Source of the DNA: Paragorgia papillata
Taxonomy: Eukaryota; Cnidaria; Anthozoa; Scleralcyonacea; Coralliidae
DNA: 64,000 nt
Direction of reading: 5' to 3'
Assembly (NCBI GenBank): GCA_035771165.1
Contig: JAWNZC010000338.1
Coordinates: 2,278,001-2,342,000 of the forward strand
In this document: in pieces, positions 1-11,171 of the stretch
Layout: every line of letters starts with the position of its first letter
Numbering within the stretch: position 1 is the stretch's first letter
Program-made: the position numbers and the translations under genes
The notes under the pieces: model-generated
Told to the model about the DNA's origin: nothing
The model's input: only the letters and a program-made list of their open reading frames with translations
Database searches by the model: none

Positions 1-419
1 TTGCTGCTCTACACGCTTCAATGCTTGCCTCTGTCATGCATCTTGCCGGTAATAGGTGGTCCAATTTGAATACATCAGAACAAGTAGATATATTATTATA
101 TGGTTCAACGGACCTGGACTTTTATTCTAATGCTGTTATTCTCTCAAAAGTAAGATCTTTTATAAGCCATACTAAACGTTTCTCATAAGTTAATTTGATT
201 TCTGTTAATAGAAGTATCAACTGCTCTAGTCAATTACTATCATTTATTTATTTATTTTTATTTTTTTTGGTACTGTATGCTTGTCCTTTCTTGTTCGTGG
301 TCCTCATAATAATGTATGTAATGTAAATTAACATGAGCCCCCATGATGAGCTTTTAGCTCTTGGGGTTATTGTTGTCCAAAATATTGTTTAAATTAAAAA
401 AATTAAAAAAATTAAAAAT
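1..419 (+). mobile_element. 3' end of a non-LTR retrotransposon
   Basis: The first 188 bases carry the C-terminal end of a reverse-transcriptase ORF. After it comes an untranslated stretch with a GC-containing segment (around 330-385) that resembles the 3' UTRs of cnidarian CR1/L2-like elements. The segment ends in a short tandem tail of AATTAAA-type units (about 390-418). Such a simple-repeat tail and 3' position fit target-primed insertion of a LINE. The 5' part lies outside the window, so length and age cannot be judged. Clade assignment is from memory of the family and is uncertain. Confidence 0.7.
3..188 (+). pseudogene. C-terminus of non-LTR ORF2 (reverse transcriptase)
   Basis: This open frame runs from the window edge to a TAA at 186-188. 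It translates to about 61 residues. They include LLYGSTDLDFYSNAVI and end in FISHTKRFS, which matches the usual C-terminal pattern of cnidarian retrotransposon ORF2 proteins (an LLYG motif, then a helix ending in TKRF). The catalytic palm and endonuclease domains would lie upstream of the window. It is called a partial or pseudogene because only the tail is visible; whether the full copy is intact is unknown. Confidence 0.6.
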
Positions 420-1044
420 CGAGGAGAAATATTAGTATTTTAACATGGTCGAGAACGACACTGAAACAAACTCAAGCTATTTTACTACGTGAATAATAAA
501 AAAAACATGCAGAGATATAAAATACATTGAGTTTAATTACCTTCACTTGCAATTGAAAAACTTTCTAGCCTTCTCCGTTGACTCAGCGGTTGTTGAAAAA
601 TATCTTCGGCACTGTAAGCGCAATTTAGTTTTTGAAATAAGAGAACTGCGATGAAAACTCAACCATTCAAAGGTTATTTATTACTGAAGAAAACGTAAAT
701 TATCAATAACTGTACTTACTTATCCAGACCAACTACAGGCTCTAACACACGTCTGGTTGTACGTGAACATGAAGGGTTGTTCATATTGCCAACTTTATTA
801 ATTTTTTTTCTCACAAAAGTAAAAAAGATAAGCAAAAAAAAAAAAGGAAAATCACGAAGACAGGTTAATATTGCTTCAAAGTTGCACAACACTTTGCGAC
901 CGAAGAACCAATCAAAATGAAGCTTTAATTATAGACAGCCAATCAGAATGCAGTACATCGCCTAATGATTTCCGTCAAAACAAACATTTTAATTGCGGGG
1001 CTTTCCTTTTCTTGTGGCGGGGGATTTAAACAAATTAAAGCACA
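420..1044. other. AT-rich spacer, no gene seen
   Basis: No convincing ORF, RNA gene or inverted repeat was found. There are A-rich runs (about 790-845). The final part may hold the promoter of the zinc-finger pseudogene that starts at 1045. Confidence 0.5.
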
Positions 1045-2936
1045 ATGAAGAAGAGAACGTGTCGCCATTACTGCAGAACTTGTCACTAGTTGAGTTTCGA
1101 GGATACGAAACGATACGATAAACATGTAACGTCAAAGCGGCATGTTATTGAGGAGCTAATTTTGTCAGACAACACAGCCAGGGAAACGTTGCTTGTTCAG
1201 GATGAAAATGAAGAACCATTATTTGTGTGTATAGACGAAGGAGAAGATGACGAGTTCAATGAATATTTTACTCAGGATGAAATGAGCCAACGGAGAACCA
1301 TCAGCTTGGAAATACAATAGAACAATTTTTCTCTCCAGATGAAGTTGAACGTCAGTTGTCCCAGGAGCTTATAAACGACGAGTCAGAAAACAGTGAGGAG
1401 TCAGAAAACAGTGAGGAGTTTGGAGATGGAAATGAATGTGTACCAAGGTTTCTGATATGATTACAATTAATTCATATAATTATAGTTACAATTAATATAC
1501 CAATACATGTACATGTACTATACCAATACTGGATATCTCCTATTTAGCCTATTCTCATTAACTTACCTGATAAGTACAGTAGATACACCTTTTTGCTTAT
1601 GCACACTGTTCTTTATTATTCAACAGGCACCAGGCAACTTGCAATCTCACTGACCTCGGCCACGACCCCAAGATCCAAAGGTTTATTAACAACATTCCAG
1701 CTAAAGAAAGTATGTCAAGCAAAGAAATATATCAACATGGTAAATTGAGAAAGGTACAGATCTTTTCACATAATCAGCGCTTGAATTTAGTGATTGCATC
1801 AGCAGCCCTGAAAATCATTGTAATATTCAAGCCCTTTAATTCCTAAATTCAAAATCTGCCCAATTCTTTATAATTATTAATACCGTATTTCACTGTGTAT
1901 AAGTCGATTTTCTAGGACTTAAAATTGATGTCTAAAAGCCAACCTCGACCTGTATAAAGAGTCATAACATTATGCACGAAACCAATGATATTAAATTTTG
2001 TGTGAATACTACGGTATTCTGTGTATAGTAACTATTTCATTATACTCAGGGTATCGCAAAAATCACGATTTGTTTAGTCAAAAATAGGGGGTCAATTTAG
2101 ATGCAAGGTCGACTTATACACAGCGAAATAAAGTACTGTACTTACAGTACCTTTTCATCCTTGATAACTGAACAAAACCCTTAGGACTATTTAAAGATTC
2201 TTTTTTTAGAATAAATACATCTAGTAATTATTTTAGGGAAGATACAAGAATGGCAGACTGGAAGGTTGTTTGCTAAGTGAAATGTTCACAGCAGAAACTC
2301 TGAATGGATCAGGAATGAATGCCAACCTGGTGATTATTGCTATCCATTTGATGCCATGACTGGAAAATTATTGATAAATAAGGATGCCGCAGTGACATAT
2401 ATAGATAACCAACAAAAGGTACAATTACACGTTTCTTATATATTATCTTTATATGTACAATTGTACATTAATTAAAAATATTTAACAATTAAGATCTGAG
2501 TTGTATTCATCATGTGAAAACACTGAACAATAAAATGCTAATTTATACCAGAACAAAGTTAAATGAAAGTATTATTACCTTCTAGCAAGGGTATGGAATC
2601 ATGAAGAATGCCATTAAACTCCATGACAAAGAATGGGTGCAGTTACAGCAGTTTGTACCATCTACTGGTGATGATAATAACATCCTCTATGGGAGTTTTG
2701 ACTGTCCAATTCTGGAACTAACAGAAAACATAATATTTGTTCAGTCAAACCAAGTCATCAACAAAGCATCACTAATGCATGATTGCAAAAATGGGCAATG
2801 CTCCTTTGGTTTGGAAGAAAGACAGGCAACTATTGAAAGGGAAGCTATAACCAGGCAGGAACTTTTGTTTGTCCATACTGATTACAAGTATTATTTAGTA
2901 AATAGATTTTACCTTAGTGATAGCACCAATGTTTAA
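1045..2936 (+). pseudogene. Broken four-exon C2H2-type zinc-finger gene
   Basis: Four exons with matching phases can be read: 1045-1447, 1627-1753, 2237-2418 and 2586-2936, all with GT/AG borders. Exon 1 starts at ATG 1045 and encodes a U1-like finger, Cys-x2-Cys ... His-x5-His (ending VTSKRH), then a very acidic region. A TAG at 1087-1089 interrupts the finger in frame, and a frameshift follows QDEM near 1285. Exon 2 reads HQATCNLTDLGHDPKIQRF. Exon 3 (182 nt) contains a frameshift: its 5' half reads GRYKNGRLEGCLLSE and its 3' half ECQPGDYCYPFDAMTGKL. Exon 4 is open for about 116 codons and has an HDCKNGQCSF motif. I do not recognise the family. It could be a TE-derived gene. One stop and two frameshifts argue for decay, unless the assembly has indel errors. 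Confidence 0.6.
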
Positions 2937-3864
2937 AATAAATCCATTCACTATTCACTATTCAGTTGAAGTCCTCAGTTCCTTTCTACCAGACTATTAC
3001 AATCACACAAGTTGATTCACATGATTTCCAAACTACATGCTATAACATTATACATGTACTGTACAGCCATAAGTTTTCACAATCTCAACTGTTAAAAGAA
3101 ATGGTACATGTACATATAAGACCATAAGTAAACAACAATGGACTCTGTGGATGGATATTTTGTAAACATTAATATACAGATATCTCCATGCAATGTAAAT
3201 TTCTAATTAAAGAAAATGGCTTTATAGGATTGATGCCATTGCAGCCATTAGGTTGCTTTACTTAAATAATTTGTCTAATAGAGCTAAAAATAGTGAAAAA
3301 ATGCAGTGAATGGAACAAAAATTCAAATTCAACTGAATGACAGGCTACTGTATATCAGCCAATCAAATGACAATGATTTAGTTAGGTATAATTAAATTAT
3401 TTATGATGTTTGGTTCCGACACTGGATCCTTTTATAGGTATTTAGTGCAATAAAATTTATTTCGAACTTTGCTTGTTTATATAAAGAACCAGCAGTACTG
3501 CACTTGTGCAGCGAGCACAAGGTCCGACTTTTATAAAAAGATTAATTTATCGGTTACATCATTTAATATTCATTTATTGTCCCGACATTTTGGGAAGAAA
3601 GATGCATATTGAATCGTTGACATTCTCCAATTTCTCCACTTTCAAATGAGCTACAATACTCGGTGACGAAAGACTTAATTATTAAATACAGTCTGAGTGA
3701 TTTAAAGTCATGTACTGCCGCACTGTTGAGAAGATTCGACAAGCAAAGTTCAAAATCAACTATTGCACACGTTTGCAATATGTCTATCTGTTTTTGTATG
3801 TTTTGTTGTTCAAGACATTACTTTGTAAATAACTTAAGGGTAATATATTTCAAGTAAAGTACAT
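2937..3864. other. Intergenic AT-rich DNA
   Basis: Nothing recognisable was found apart from short AT-rich stretches. The small ORFs at 3563-3857 overlap on opposite strands and show no motif or splice context. Confidence 0.4.
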
Positions 3865-4722
3865 ACATTACTGCAATAACATGTTCGTATACCCCTTTGC
3901 GCTGAGATAAGACTGCGCCGAGGCCCACATCACTAGCATCGGTGTAAATGGTGAAGGGAATAGAAAAATCAGGTAAGGATAAAATAGGTGTGGAGCAAAG
4001 GTGCTGTTTAAGGGTTCTGAAGGCCTGGTCTGCTTTTAGTGTCCAGTTGAATTCTCGTTGTCCATGCTCGCAAAATCCTTGACAAAGCGCCGATAATAGG
4101 ATGCCATACCAAGGAATCCTCGAACTTCACTTACTGAGGATGGTGTCGGAAAATCGCGCACAGCTCTCACCTTTTCAGGATCCGGTTCCGTACCTCGGGC
4201 TGGCACAACATGGCCCAGAAATTTAACAGGTGTCTGTCCGAATTGACATTTGACCTTCTTGAGTTTCAAACCTGCCTCAGGAATCCGACGAAAAACTTCC
4301 TCCAAAATGCGATTGTGTTCTAACCACGTATCTGAGAAAATAATGATATCATCCAGAAACACCAGACATCCCTTTATTCCATTCAATTTCATTCAATTTC
4401 TTTATTCCTTGAATGTCTTCATTGGGTTTGCGCGCTCGGTTTCCAATTGTCATCATCGCGATATGCTTCCCGGTTGCGTCCCCTCCGAAAGCGCTTGTAA
4501 GTGCTTCTTTTAAACTTTTGTAGGACTCTTTCTTGGCCTCGTCCAGTCGTTCAAACACGGCGAAGGCTTTACCCGACAGAAGCGTGGGCAGCTGTTTCAG
4601 CATAGCGTCGTCTTTCCATTCGTTGGCCTTGAGCAAAGTTCAAACTTTCGAAGCCAAAACTCTATATCGCCATCCGAAAATGCTTCTGGAAGCGCCACGC
4701 TGGATCGAGCAGTTGTCGCCAT
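3865..4722 (-). pseudogene. Internally deleted Ty3/gypsy gag-pol remnant
   Basis: Read on the minus strand from ATG 4722, a gag start (MATTARSSVALPEAFSDGD) runs, after a frameshift near 4640, into a Retrotrans_gag-like segment (ANEWKDDAMLKQLPTLLSGK, ending KPNEDIQG). A large deletion removes the rest of gag, protease and early RT. At about 4392 the frame joins RT at the YxDD-type box CLVFLDDIIIFS. RT continues through KFLGHVV and [18 protein letters not shown] second lesion near 4060 shifts frame into an RNase H-like start, [16 protein letters not shown] ... [18 protein letters not shown], which fades near 3870. The element is clearly non-functional. Its primer-binding site and LTR lie immediately upstream (4730-4889). 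Confidence 0.85.
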
Positions 4723-4729
4723 TTATCCT

Positions 4730-4742
4730 GGTCACGGCACCA
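4730..4742 (-). other. Retrotransposon primer-binding site
   Basis: The minus-strand sequence TGGTGCCGTGACC lies just 5' of the gag ATG and 3 bases from the presumed LTR edge. This is the classic position and TGG start for tRNA-primed reverse transcription of a gypsy element. Confidence 0.7.
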
Positions 4743-4745
4743 AAA

Positions 4746-4889
4746 TGTAGTATTAAAGAAAACCCAGAAAGTTGCCAAATATCGCTCTTTTATTCTTCAC
4801 ACAAACATGCACAATTATACACCTATCATCACGTGTTCGCCGAAGGTCACAAGTACACTACAACATCGTTGAGACGGCGATAATCTACA
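4746..4889 (-). repeat. Short LTR of the gypsy remnant
   Basis: On the minus strand this 144-bp segment begins TGTAG and ends CTACA. It contains an AATAAA polyadenylation signal and sits beside the primer-binding site. No second LTR was found, so the outer border is inferred from the TG...CA ends. Confidence 0.55.
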
Positions 4890-5024
4890 ATAGTGGTGCC
4901 ATCTTCAATACCACAGGCGAGCTCCAAGGACTTGTAGAAGGCTCAACAATCCCTTGCTGTTCCCTGTTCCATCTCTTTTAAGGATTTACAATCTTCTTCT
5001 TTTTTAGTGCAGGTACGACGTTGC

Positions 5025-6690
5025 ATGGAACGACACTTGACGTCTTTGAAAAGTGCGATGTGGGTTCAACAAGCAGAAGTTCAGAGGACAGAAGACCGAT
5101 CAGGTGTAGCAGATTTTGAAATTCGCTTCGCTGTATTGGAGGAGAAAGTTGAAAGTGTGATTGCAGAAATTAAAAGAGAGTTAGACGAGCGCTTAGAAAC
5201 TTCGATTGAAGATGTTCGAAAAGAATATCGTGCTCACTTTGCTGAAGATTTGACGTCTGTAGAAAGGCAAAGGCTTCACCAGTGTGTGCAATCGACTGAA
5301 GCTGATTTTCAAGGCAAAATAAGCAATGCGTATTTCGACGAGCAACCAAGGGTCCAGTCGACCAGCAAGAAAACAAAAGACGAAGATGATTTTCAAGGCA
5401 GAAGAGACAATTTAAGCGAACCCCGTGTCGACGAACAGCCAACGACCCAATTAATTTACTAACCTAAAAGGAAAAGGCGACGCACATTTGCAAGGCAGAA
5501 GAGGCGTATTAAAGCAGAGCTTGTTTCGACGAACAACCAAAGGCCCAATTTAATGGGATGAAAGCAAACTTGAATGCGTACAAGCAGGGAAGACATAAAC
5601 CCATACAAGCCCCGCCTAAATTCAATGGAAAATCTTCTTGGGAAGCTTTTCAGGCTCAATTTAATATCGCTGCAGAGATAAACGGATGGGGAGATGATGA
5701 TAAAGCTGTCGTTCTAGCTACTGCTCTGGATGGAAAAGCGGCATTGCCGCATTGGTATTGAGTAATATGTCGTTGACGAACGAATTGATTACAGAATATT
5801 AGTTGCAGCCCTGACTACGTTTCGGAGTGACCCACCAGTTCGAGTTGGCAAGAACCAAACTAAAGTGTAGGACGAAGAGAAAGGACGAATCTATAATGTT
5901 GAAAGCACCGCGTATAATGTTCGAAGCACCGCGTATAATGTTCGAAGCGTATAATGTTGAAAGCACCGCCGGGCGCGTATAATGTTCGAAGCACCGCGTA
6001 TAATGTTGAAAGCACCGCGTATAATGTTGAAAGCACCGCGTATAATGTTGAAAGCACCACCTATAATGTTGAGAGCACCGCGTATAATGTTGAAAGCACC
6101 GACCGCGTATACTGTTCGAAGCACCGCGTATAATGACAAAAGCACCGAATGAAATGAAGTTTGACCACTTAAGACAGATATGGCTTTCCATACGGACGCT
6201 TCACCAGAACTACAAGATTCTTAGCTCGAGATAACTTCATTGATGCTCTCCCTGAAGATGATTTGCGGTTAAAAATTCGTCAGGCGCGGCCTCAGTCCTT
6301 ACAAGTGGCACTTGAAACAGCGCTAGAGTTAGCCGGAGTCTTTCCAGTTAGCAAGCCGACGCCGAATTAGATTGCTTCGAGGTCCCTCTTGGAATGTGCG
6401 TATAAGATCGACGAGAAAATCTCCAGTGACCCAGCGCCAGAGAACACAGAGAGTACAAAGTTCGGTAGGATCGAGGCAATGATTAACAAATTGTTGAAGG
6501 AAGTAAGGAAAGGCCGACAACGTCGCTCTCGTGATCGTCGCTCATCGCCTTCTGGTTCGCCGTCCGTCAATCATCAAAGTGCTGGAGCTGTGACAAACAT
6601 GGCCATCTTGCAAGGGACTGCCCAGACAAGACTGCAAGGGAAAGTGAAGAGAAGTGGCCCAAAAAGCAAACCATTACCAGAAATTAATGA
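5025..6690 (+). pseudogene. Degenerate Ty3/gypsy gag, copy 1
   Basis: Starting at ATG 5025, a coiled-coil-like stretch (VLEEKVESVIAEIKRELDE) runs to a stop at 5460-5462. A second frame (from about 5558) has the gag core PPKFNGKSSWEAFQAQFNIA. Two frame changes later comes RFGVTHQFELARTKLKCRT (about 5818-5880), after which a 21-bp minisatellite replaces the middle of gag. Gag resumes with FLARDNFIDALPEDDLRLKI (about 6210-6340). Finally a CCHC zinc knuckle, CWSCDKHGHLARDC, is read near 6570-6612 in a frame different from the longer ORF. Frameshifts and the repeat insertion make it non-functional. No protease or RT follows. Confidence 0.8.
5890..6150 (+). repeat. 21-bp minisatellite inside gag, copy 1
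   Basis: About eleven imperfect copies of a 21-bp unit of the form CGCGTATAATGTTGAAAGCAC, with GTTC/GTTG variants and one truncated join (near 5945). The array lies exactly between two conserved gag segments. Confidence 0.9.
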
Positions 6691-6719
6691 CAAAATGGCC
6701 ACCGCTTGAAAGCCAATTT

Positions 6720-7140
6720 ACATATATTCTTTAGAGGATGGCGTCCCATTTTGAACAGTAAATATATAAGGCGAATATATTAAAGTGAGAATTCTGCTTA
6801 TTCAGTAGCTTGCCAACTATTTGCCGACCTCTTAATCTAAACAACAACCATTATCCAATCATTCAGTCGCCTATACTTATTTTCATCAGGTATATCTACG
6901 TTCTGCCAAATTGTGTTGAAAATAGTAAACAAATAAGTAGGTCATGCACCACCAGTGAACTCTATATATACCTGGAAGGCTGACTGCCAATAAAAAAGTG
7001 AGGAAAAACATGGCGGCAATGCCAATGGGGAATTTTTGGACGTCAGTTTTAGGCCCCTATACGCGGTCATCTTGGATGTCAGTCTTGACTGTGGTTCGGC
7101 CGCGAGGAAAAAGACTAGGCCAAACGTACACCGGAACGGC
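6720..7140 (+). repeat. Dispersed repeat, copy in unit 1
   Basis: This stretch (containing GGAATTTTTGGACGTCAG and a GCGGTCATCTTGGATGTCAG-like segment) reappears at 9395-9815 in unit 2. It also appears, diverged and inverted, at about 16640-17160. It is probably a non-autonomous element fragment. The boundaries are approximate. Confidence 0.6.
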
Positions 7141-7247
7141 GTTAAAATTACTCTATGGACTAAGAATTATTCATCTTTTTTGTTGTGTGAGGAAAATTCT
7201 ATTGTGATTAAGGACGTTGTCCTTGACGTTCGCGTTGTATTTTCTTA

Positions 7248-7432
7248 AAGCCTGGTTTCCATATAGCCGTTAGAGCCGGCGCGGCATGGCTGCGGCAAGG
7301 GGCGATGGTCCAATCATAGACAGTGTTGAATTAGCCAGCAATAAAAAGCTGTATGCGATTGGACCGTTGCCCCTTGCCGCAGCCATGCCGCCGGTGCTTA
7401 CGGCTATATGGAAACCAGGCTTAAGCTCTGCT
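7248..7432. repeat. Foldback MITE, 185 bp (unit 1)
   Basis: Ends are perfect inverted repeats starting AAGCCTGGTTTCCATATAGC. Inner arms around GCGGCAAGGGGC / GCCCCTTGCCGC also pair, so nearly the whole element folds. TTAA-like bases flank both ends, which would fit a TTAA-targeting family. Confidence 0.85.
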
Positions 7433-7741
7433 CTCTAATATTTCAAACGGCCCTCACTTGAAGCTCCGTAAAATCCGCAATTGCCATCAGTATAGGCCAG
7501 TATACATTAGTTAAGAACTTGGCTTTCGGTTCATTGCTCTTTCGACCCAAACGTTCATCTTCGAAGCTCGAGATTAACATTTATACTAGAAATACATAAA
7601 CGCAACAACCCCTCGCCCTCTTCAATACCACAGGCGAGCTCCAAGGACTTGTAGAAGGCTCAACAATCCCTTGCTGTTCCCTGTTCCATCTCTTTTAAGG
7701 ATTTACAATCTTCTTCTTTTTTAGCGCAGGTACGACGTTGC

Positions 7742-9365
7742 ATGGAACGACACATGACGTCTTTGAAAAGTGCGATGTGGGTTCAACAAGCAGAAGTTCA
7801 GAGGACAGAAGACCGATCAGGTGTAGCAGATTTTGAAATTCGCTTCGCTGTATTGGAGGAGAAAGTTGAAAGTGTGATTGCAGAAATTAAAAGAGAGTTA
7901 GACGAGCGCTTAGAAACGTCGATTGAAGATGTTCGAAAAGAATATCGTGCTCACTTTGCTGAAGATTTGACGGCTGTAGAGAGGCAAAGGCTTCACCAGT
8001 GTGTGCAATCGACTGAAGCTGATTTTCAAGGCAAAATAAGCAATGCGTATTTCGACGAGCAACCAAGGGCCCAGTCGACCAGCAAGAAAACAAAAGACGA
8101 AGATGATTTTCAAGGCAGAAGAGACAATTTAAGCGAACCCCGTGTCGACGAACATTCAACGACCCAATTAATTTACTAACCTAAAAGGAAAAGGCGACGC
8201 ACATTTGCAAGGCAGAAGAGGCGTATTAAAGCAGAGCTTGTTTCGACGAACAACCAAAGACCCAATTTAATGGGATGAAAGCAAACTTGAATGCGTACAA
8301 GCAGGGAAGACATAAACCCATACAAGCCCCGCCTAAATTCAATGGAAAATCTTCTTGGGAAGCTTTTCAGGCTCAATTTAATATCGCTGCAGAGATAAAC
8401 GGATGGGGAGATGATGATAAAGCTGTCGTTCTAGCTACTGCTCTGGATGGAAAAGCGGCATTGCCGCATTGGTATTGAGTAATATGTCGTTGACGAACGA
8501 ATTGATTACAGAATATTAGTTGCAGCCCTGACTACGTTTCGGAGTGACCCACCAGTTCGAGTTGGCAAGAACCAAACTAAAGTGTAGGACGAAGAGAAAG
8601 GACGAATCTATAATGTTGAAAGCACCGCGTATAATGTTCGAAGCACCGCGTATAATGTTCGAAGCGTATAATGTTGAAAGCACCGCCGGGCGCGTATAAT
8701 GTTCGAAGCACCGCGTATAATGTTGAAAGCACCGCGTATAATGTTGAAAGCACCGCGTATAATGTTGAAAGCACCGACCGCGTATACTGTTCGAAGCACC
8801 GCGTATAATGACAAAAGCACCGAATGAAATGAAGTTTGACCACTTAAGACAGATATGGCTTTCCATACGGACGCTTCACCAGAACTACAAGATTCTTAGC
8901 TCGAGATAACTTCATTGATGCTCTCCCTGAAGATGATTTGCGGTTAAAAATTCGTCAGGCGCGGCCTCAGTCCTTACAAGTGGCACTTGAAACAGCGCTA
9001 GAGTTAGCCGGAGTCTTTCCAGTTAGCAAGGCGACGCCGAATTAGATTGCTTGGAGGTCCCTCTTGGAATGTGCGTATAAGATCGACGAGAAAATCTCCA
9101 GTGACCCAGCGCCAGAGAACACAGAGAGTACAAAGTTCGGTAGGATCGAGGCAATGATTAACAAATTGTTGAAGGAAGTAAGGAAAGGCCGACAACGTCG
9201 CTCTCGTGATCGTCGCTCATCGCCTTCTGGTTCGCCGTCCGTCAATCATCAAAGTGCTGGAGCTGTGACAAACATGGCCATCTTGCAAGGGACTGCCCAG
9301 ACAAGACTGCAAGGGAAAGTGAAGAGAAGTGGTCCAAAAAGCAAACCATTACCAGAAATTAATGA
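7742..9365 (+). pseudogene. Degenerate Ty3/gypsy gag, copy 2
   Basis: Duplicate of the gag relic at 5025-6690, with the same coiled-coil ORF (ATG 7742), gag core (from 8275), repeat-interrupted middle, FIDALPEDDLRLKI segment and frameshifted CCHC knuckle (near 9245). The lesions are shared with copy 1, so the gag was already broken before the duplication. The minisatellite here is two repeats shorter. Confidence 0.8.
8607..8825 (+). repeat. 21-bp minisatellite inside gag, copy 2
   Basis: Same 21-bp unit and variant order as 5890-6150 but shorter by two repeats (42 bp), which shows array-length change since the 2.7-kb duplication. Confidence 0.9.
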
Positions 9366-9922
9366 CAAAATGGCCACCGCTTGAAAGCCAATTTACATAT
9401 ATTCCTTAGAGGATGGCGTCCCATTTTGAACAGTAAATATATAAGGCGAATATATTAAAGTGAGAATTCTGCTTATTCAGTAGCTTGCCAACTATTTGCC
9501 GACCTCTTAATCTAAACAACAACCATTATCCAATCATTCAGTCGCCTATACTTATTTTCATCAGGTATATCTACGTTCTGCCAAATTGTGTTGAAAATAG
9601 TAAACAAATAAGTAGGTCATGCACCACCAGTGAACTCTATATATACCTGGAAGGCTGACTGCCAATAAAAAAGTGAGGAAAAACATGGCGGCAATGCCAA
9701 TGGGGAATTTTTGGACGTCAGTTTTAGGCCCCTATACGCGGTCATCTTGCATGTCAGTCCTGACTGTGGTTCGGCCGCGAGGAAAAAGACTAGGCCAAAC
9801 GTACACCGGAACGGCGTTAAAATTACTCTATGGACTAAGAATTATTCATCTTTTTTGTTGTGTGAGGAAAATTCTATTGTGAGTAAGGACGTTGTCCTTG
9901 ACGTTCGCGTTGTATTTTCTTG

Positions 9923-10097
9923 AAGCCTGGTTTCCATATAGCCGTTAGAGTCGGCGCGGCATGGCTGCGGCAAGGGGCGATGGTCCAATCATAGACAGTG
10001 TTGAATTAGCCAGCAATAAAAAGCTGTATGCGATTGGACCGTTGCCCCTTGCCGCAGCCATGCCGCCGGTGCTTACGGCTATATGGAAACCAGGCTT
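9923..10097. repeat. Foldback MITE (unit 2)
   Basis: Duplicate of the 7248-7432 MITE carried in tandem unit 2. The left flank has changed from TTAA to TTGA. Confidence 0.85.
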
Positions 10098-10317
10098 AAG
10101 CTCTGCTCTCTAATATTTCAAACGGCCCTCACTTGAAGCTCCGTAAAATCCGCAATTGCCATCAGTATAGGCCAGTATACATTAGTTAAGAACTTGGCTT
10201 TCGGTTCATTGCTCTTTCGACCCAAACGTTCATCTTCGCAGCTCGAGATTAACGTTTACACTAGAAATACATAAACGCAACAACCCCTCGCCCGCTTTAT
10301 ATGCATTTTTAACACAC

Positions 10318-10392
10318 CAACACCCCCCCCCCCACCCCCCACCCCCACACCCCCACCACCACCACCACCCCACCCCCCACCCCCCACCCCGA
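10318..10392. repeat. C-rich low-complexity tract
   Basis: Runs of C broken by A (CCCCCACCCCC and CCACCACC patterns) just after the end of tandem unit 2. The glycine/tryptophan-rich minus-strand ORF here is an artefact of this tract. Confidence 0.9.
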
Positions 10393-10393
10393 A

Positions 10394-11171
10394 AACGTCC
10401 CAGAAAATTAATTAGCAAAGTTCATCTGTTGCCATCACTGATGTATTGACAGACCGAAAGGCGAAAGAACATGATTGTATAGTCTATATTAAAAAAAACC
10501 CGAAATGAACTAAATGACAAATTCTCATTCAAAAACAGATATAAATAGTGGCCAAGAAAAGACACAATGCCAACGACCCAGCGTCCAAAGACAATGCTAG
10601 ACAAGATATTATTTACATTGATTTTCATTTTCAAGATTTCTTTCGTTTTAACTCAGCTAAACTGGTAAATACGAATCTCCTACCGTTATTAAACTTTCTT
10701 CTGCTCATATCACCACAAACACTGCCAATTCAGTCTACTCTTTTCGGATTGTTTTTCTCGTTCGCGGTTTCTTACGTTGTTGACAAATAAATATGACAAG
10801 GCATCATTCAGTTCTCCTCATGATCTAAAACGCCGTTTGTTTCAAAATTTCTTCATCGTTCTCTCTCGAATTAAGTAGAATACACCAGAGCAGAATTCTT
10901 TACCAGCTTTGAACAGTTTCAGGACACATCCTTGTTCTTTCAGATACATTTCGGTCGGCATGACGGCATCGTTTTCGGTCTTTATTGTTTATATTTTTAG
11001 GCTTTTTTCAGTGGTTTTAAGTCATGTTTATTGTTGCCTCTTCTCTACTGTCTCTATTGCTGTCAATCTCTTCTTAGCCTTCTTTCTTTGGTCTTTTTCC
11101 ATAGTAATGTTAATGTACATTTTAGCTGAAACAATTTTTTCTGGCAAAGATTTCTTTCGTCGTGATCATAG
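10394..11171. other. Spacer, no gene seen
   Basis: Short overlapping ORFs on both strands (10422-10790 and 10909-11175) have no domain, motif or splice context. Nothing else is supported. Confidence 0.4.

Larger units (their letters stand above)
4902..7618 (+). repeat. Tandem duplication, unit 1 (2717 bp)
   Basis: The segment beginning TCTTCAATACCACAGGCG recurs at 7619 in the same orientation with only scattered base changes. Unit 1 ends in CCCCTCGCCC and abuts unit 2 directly. Each unit contains the gag relic, a minisatellite, a dispersed repeat and a foldback MITE. The main length difference is a 42-bp (two-repeat) change in the minisatellite. Confidence 0.9.
7619..10293 (+). repeat. Tandem duplication, unit 2 (2675 bp)
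   Basis: Second copy of the unit at 4902-7618, offset 2717 bp before the minisatellite and 2675 bp after it. It ends at the same CCCCTCGCCC junction and then runs into unrelated C-rich sequence. The high identity indicates a recent event or ongoing homogenisation. Confidence 0.9.

Noticed and set aside
5799..6191. ORFs of repeating IIRGAF/LSTLYA peptides
   Set aside because: They are the 21-bp minisatellite read in other frames, present in both tandem units.
10230..10418. Gly/Trp-rich minus-strand ORF
   Set aside because: Translation of the C-rich low-complexity tract.
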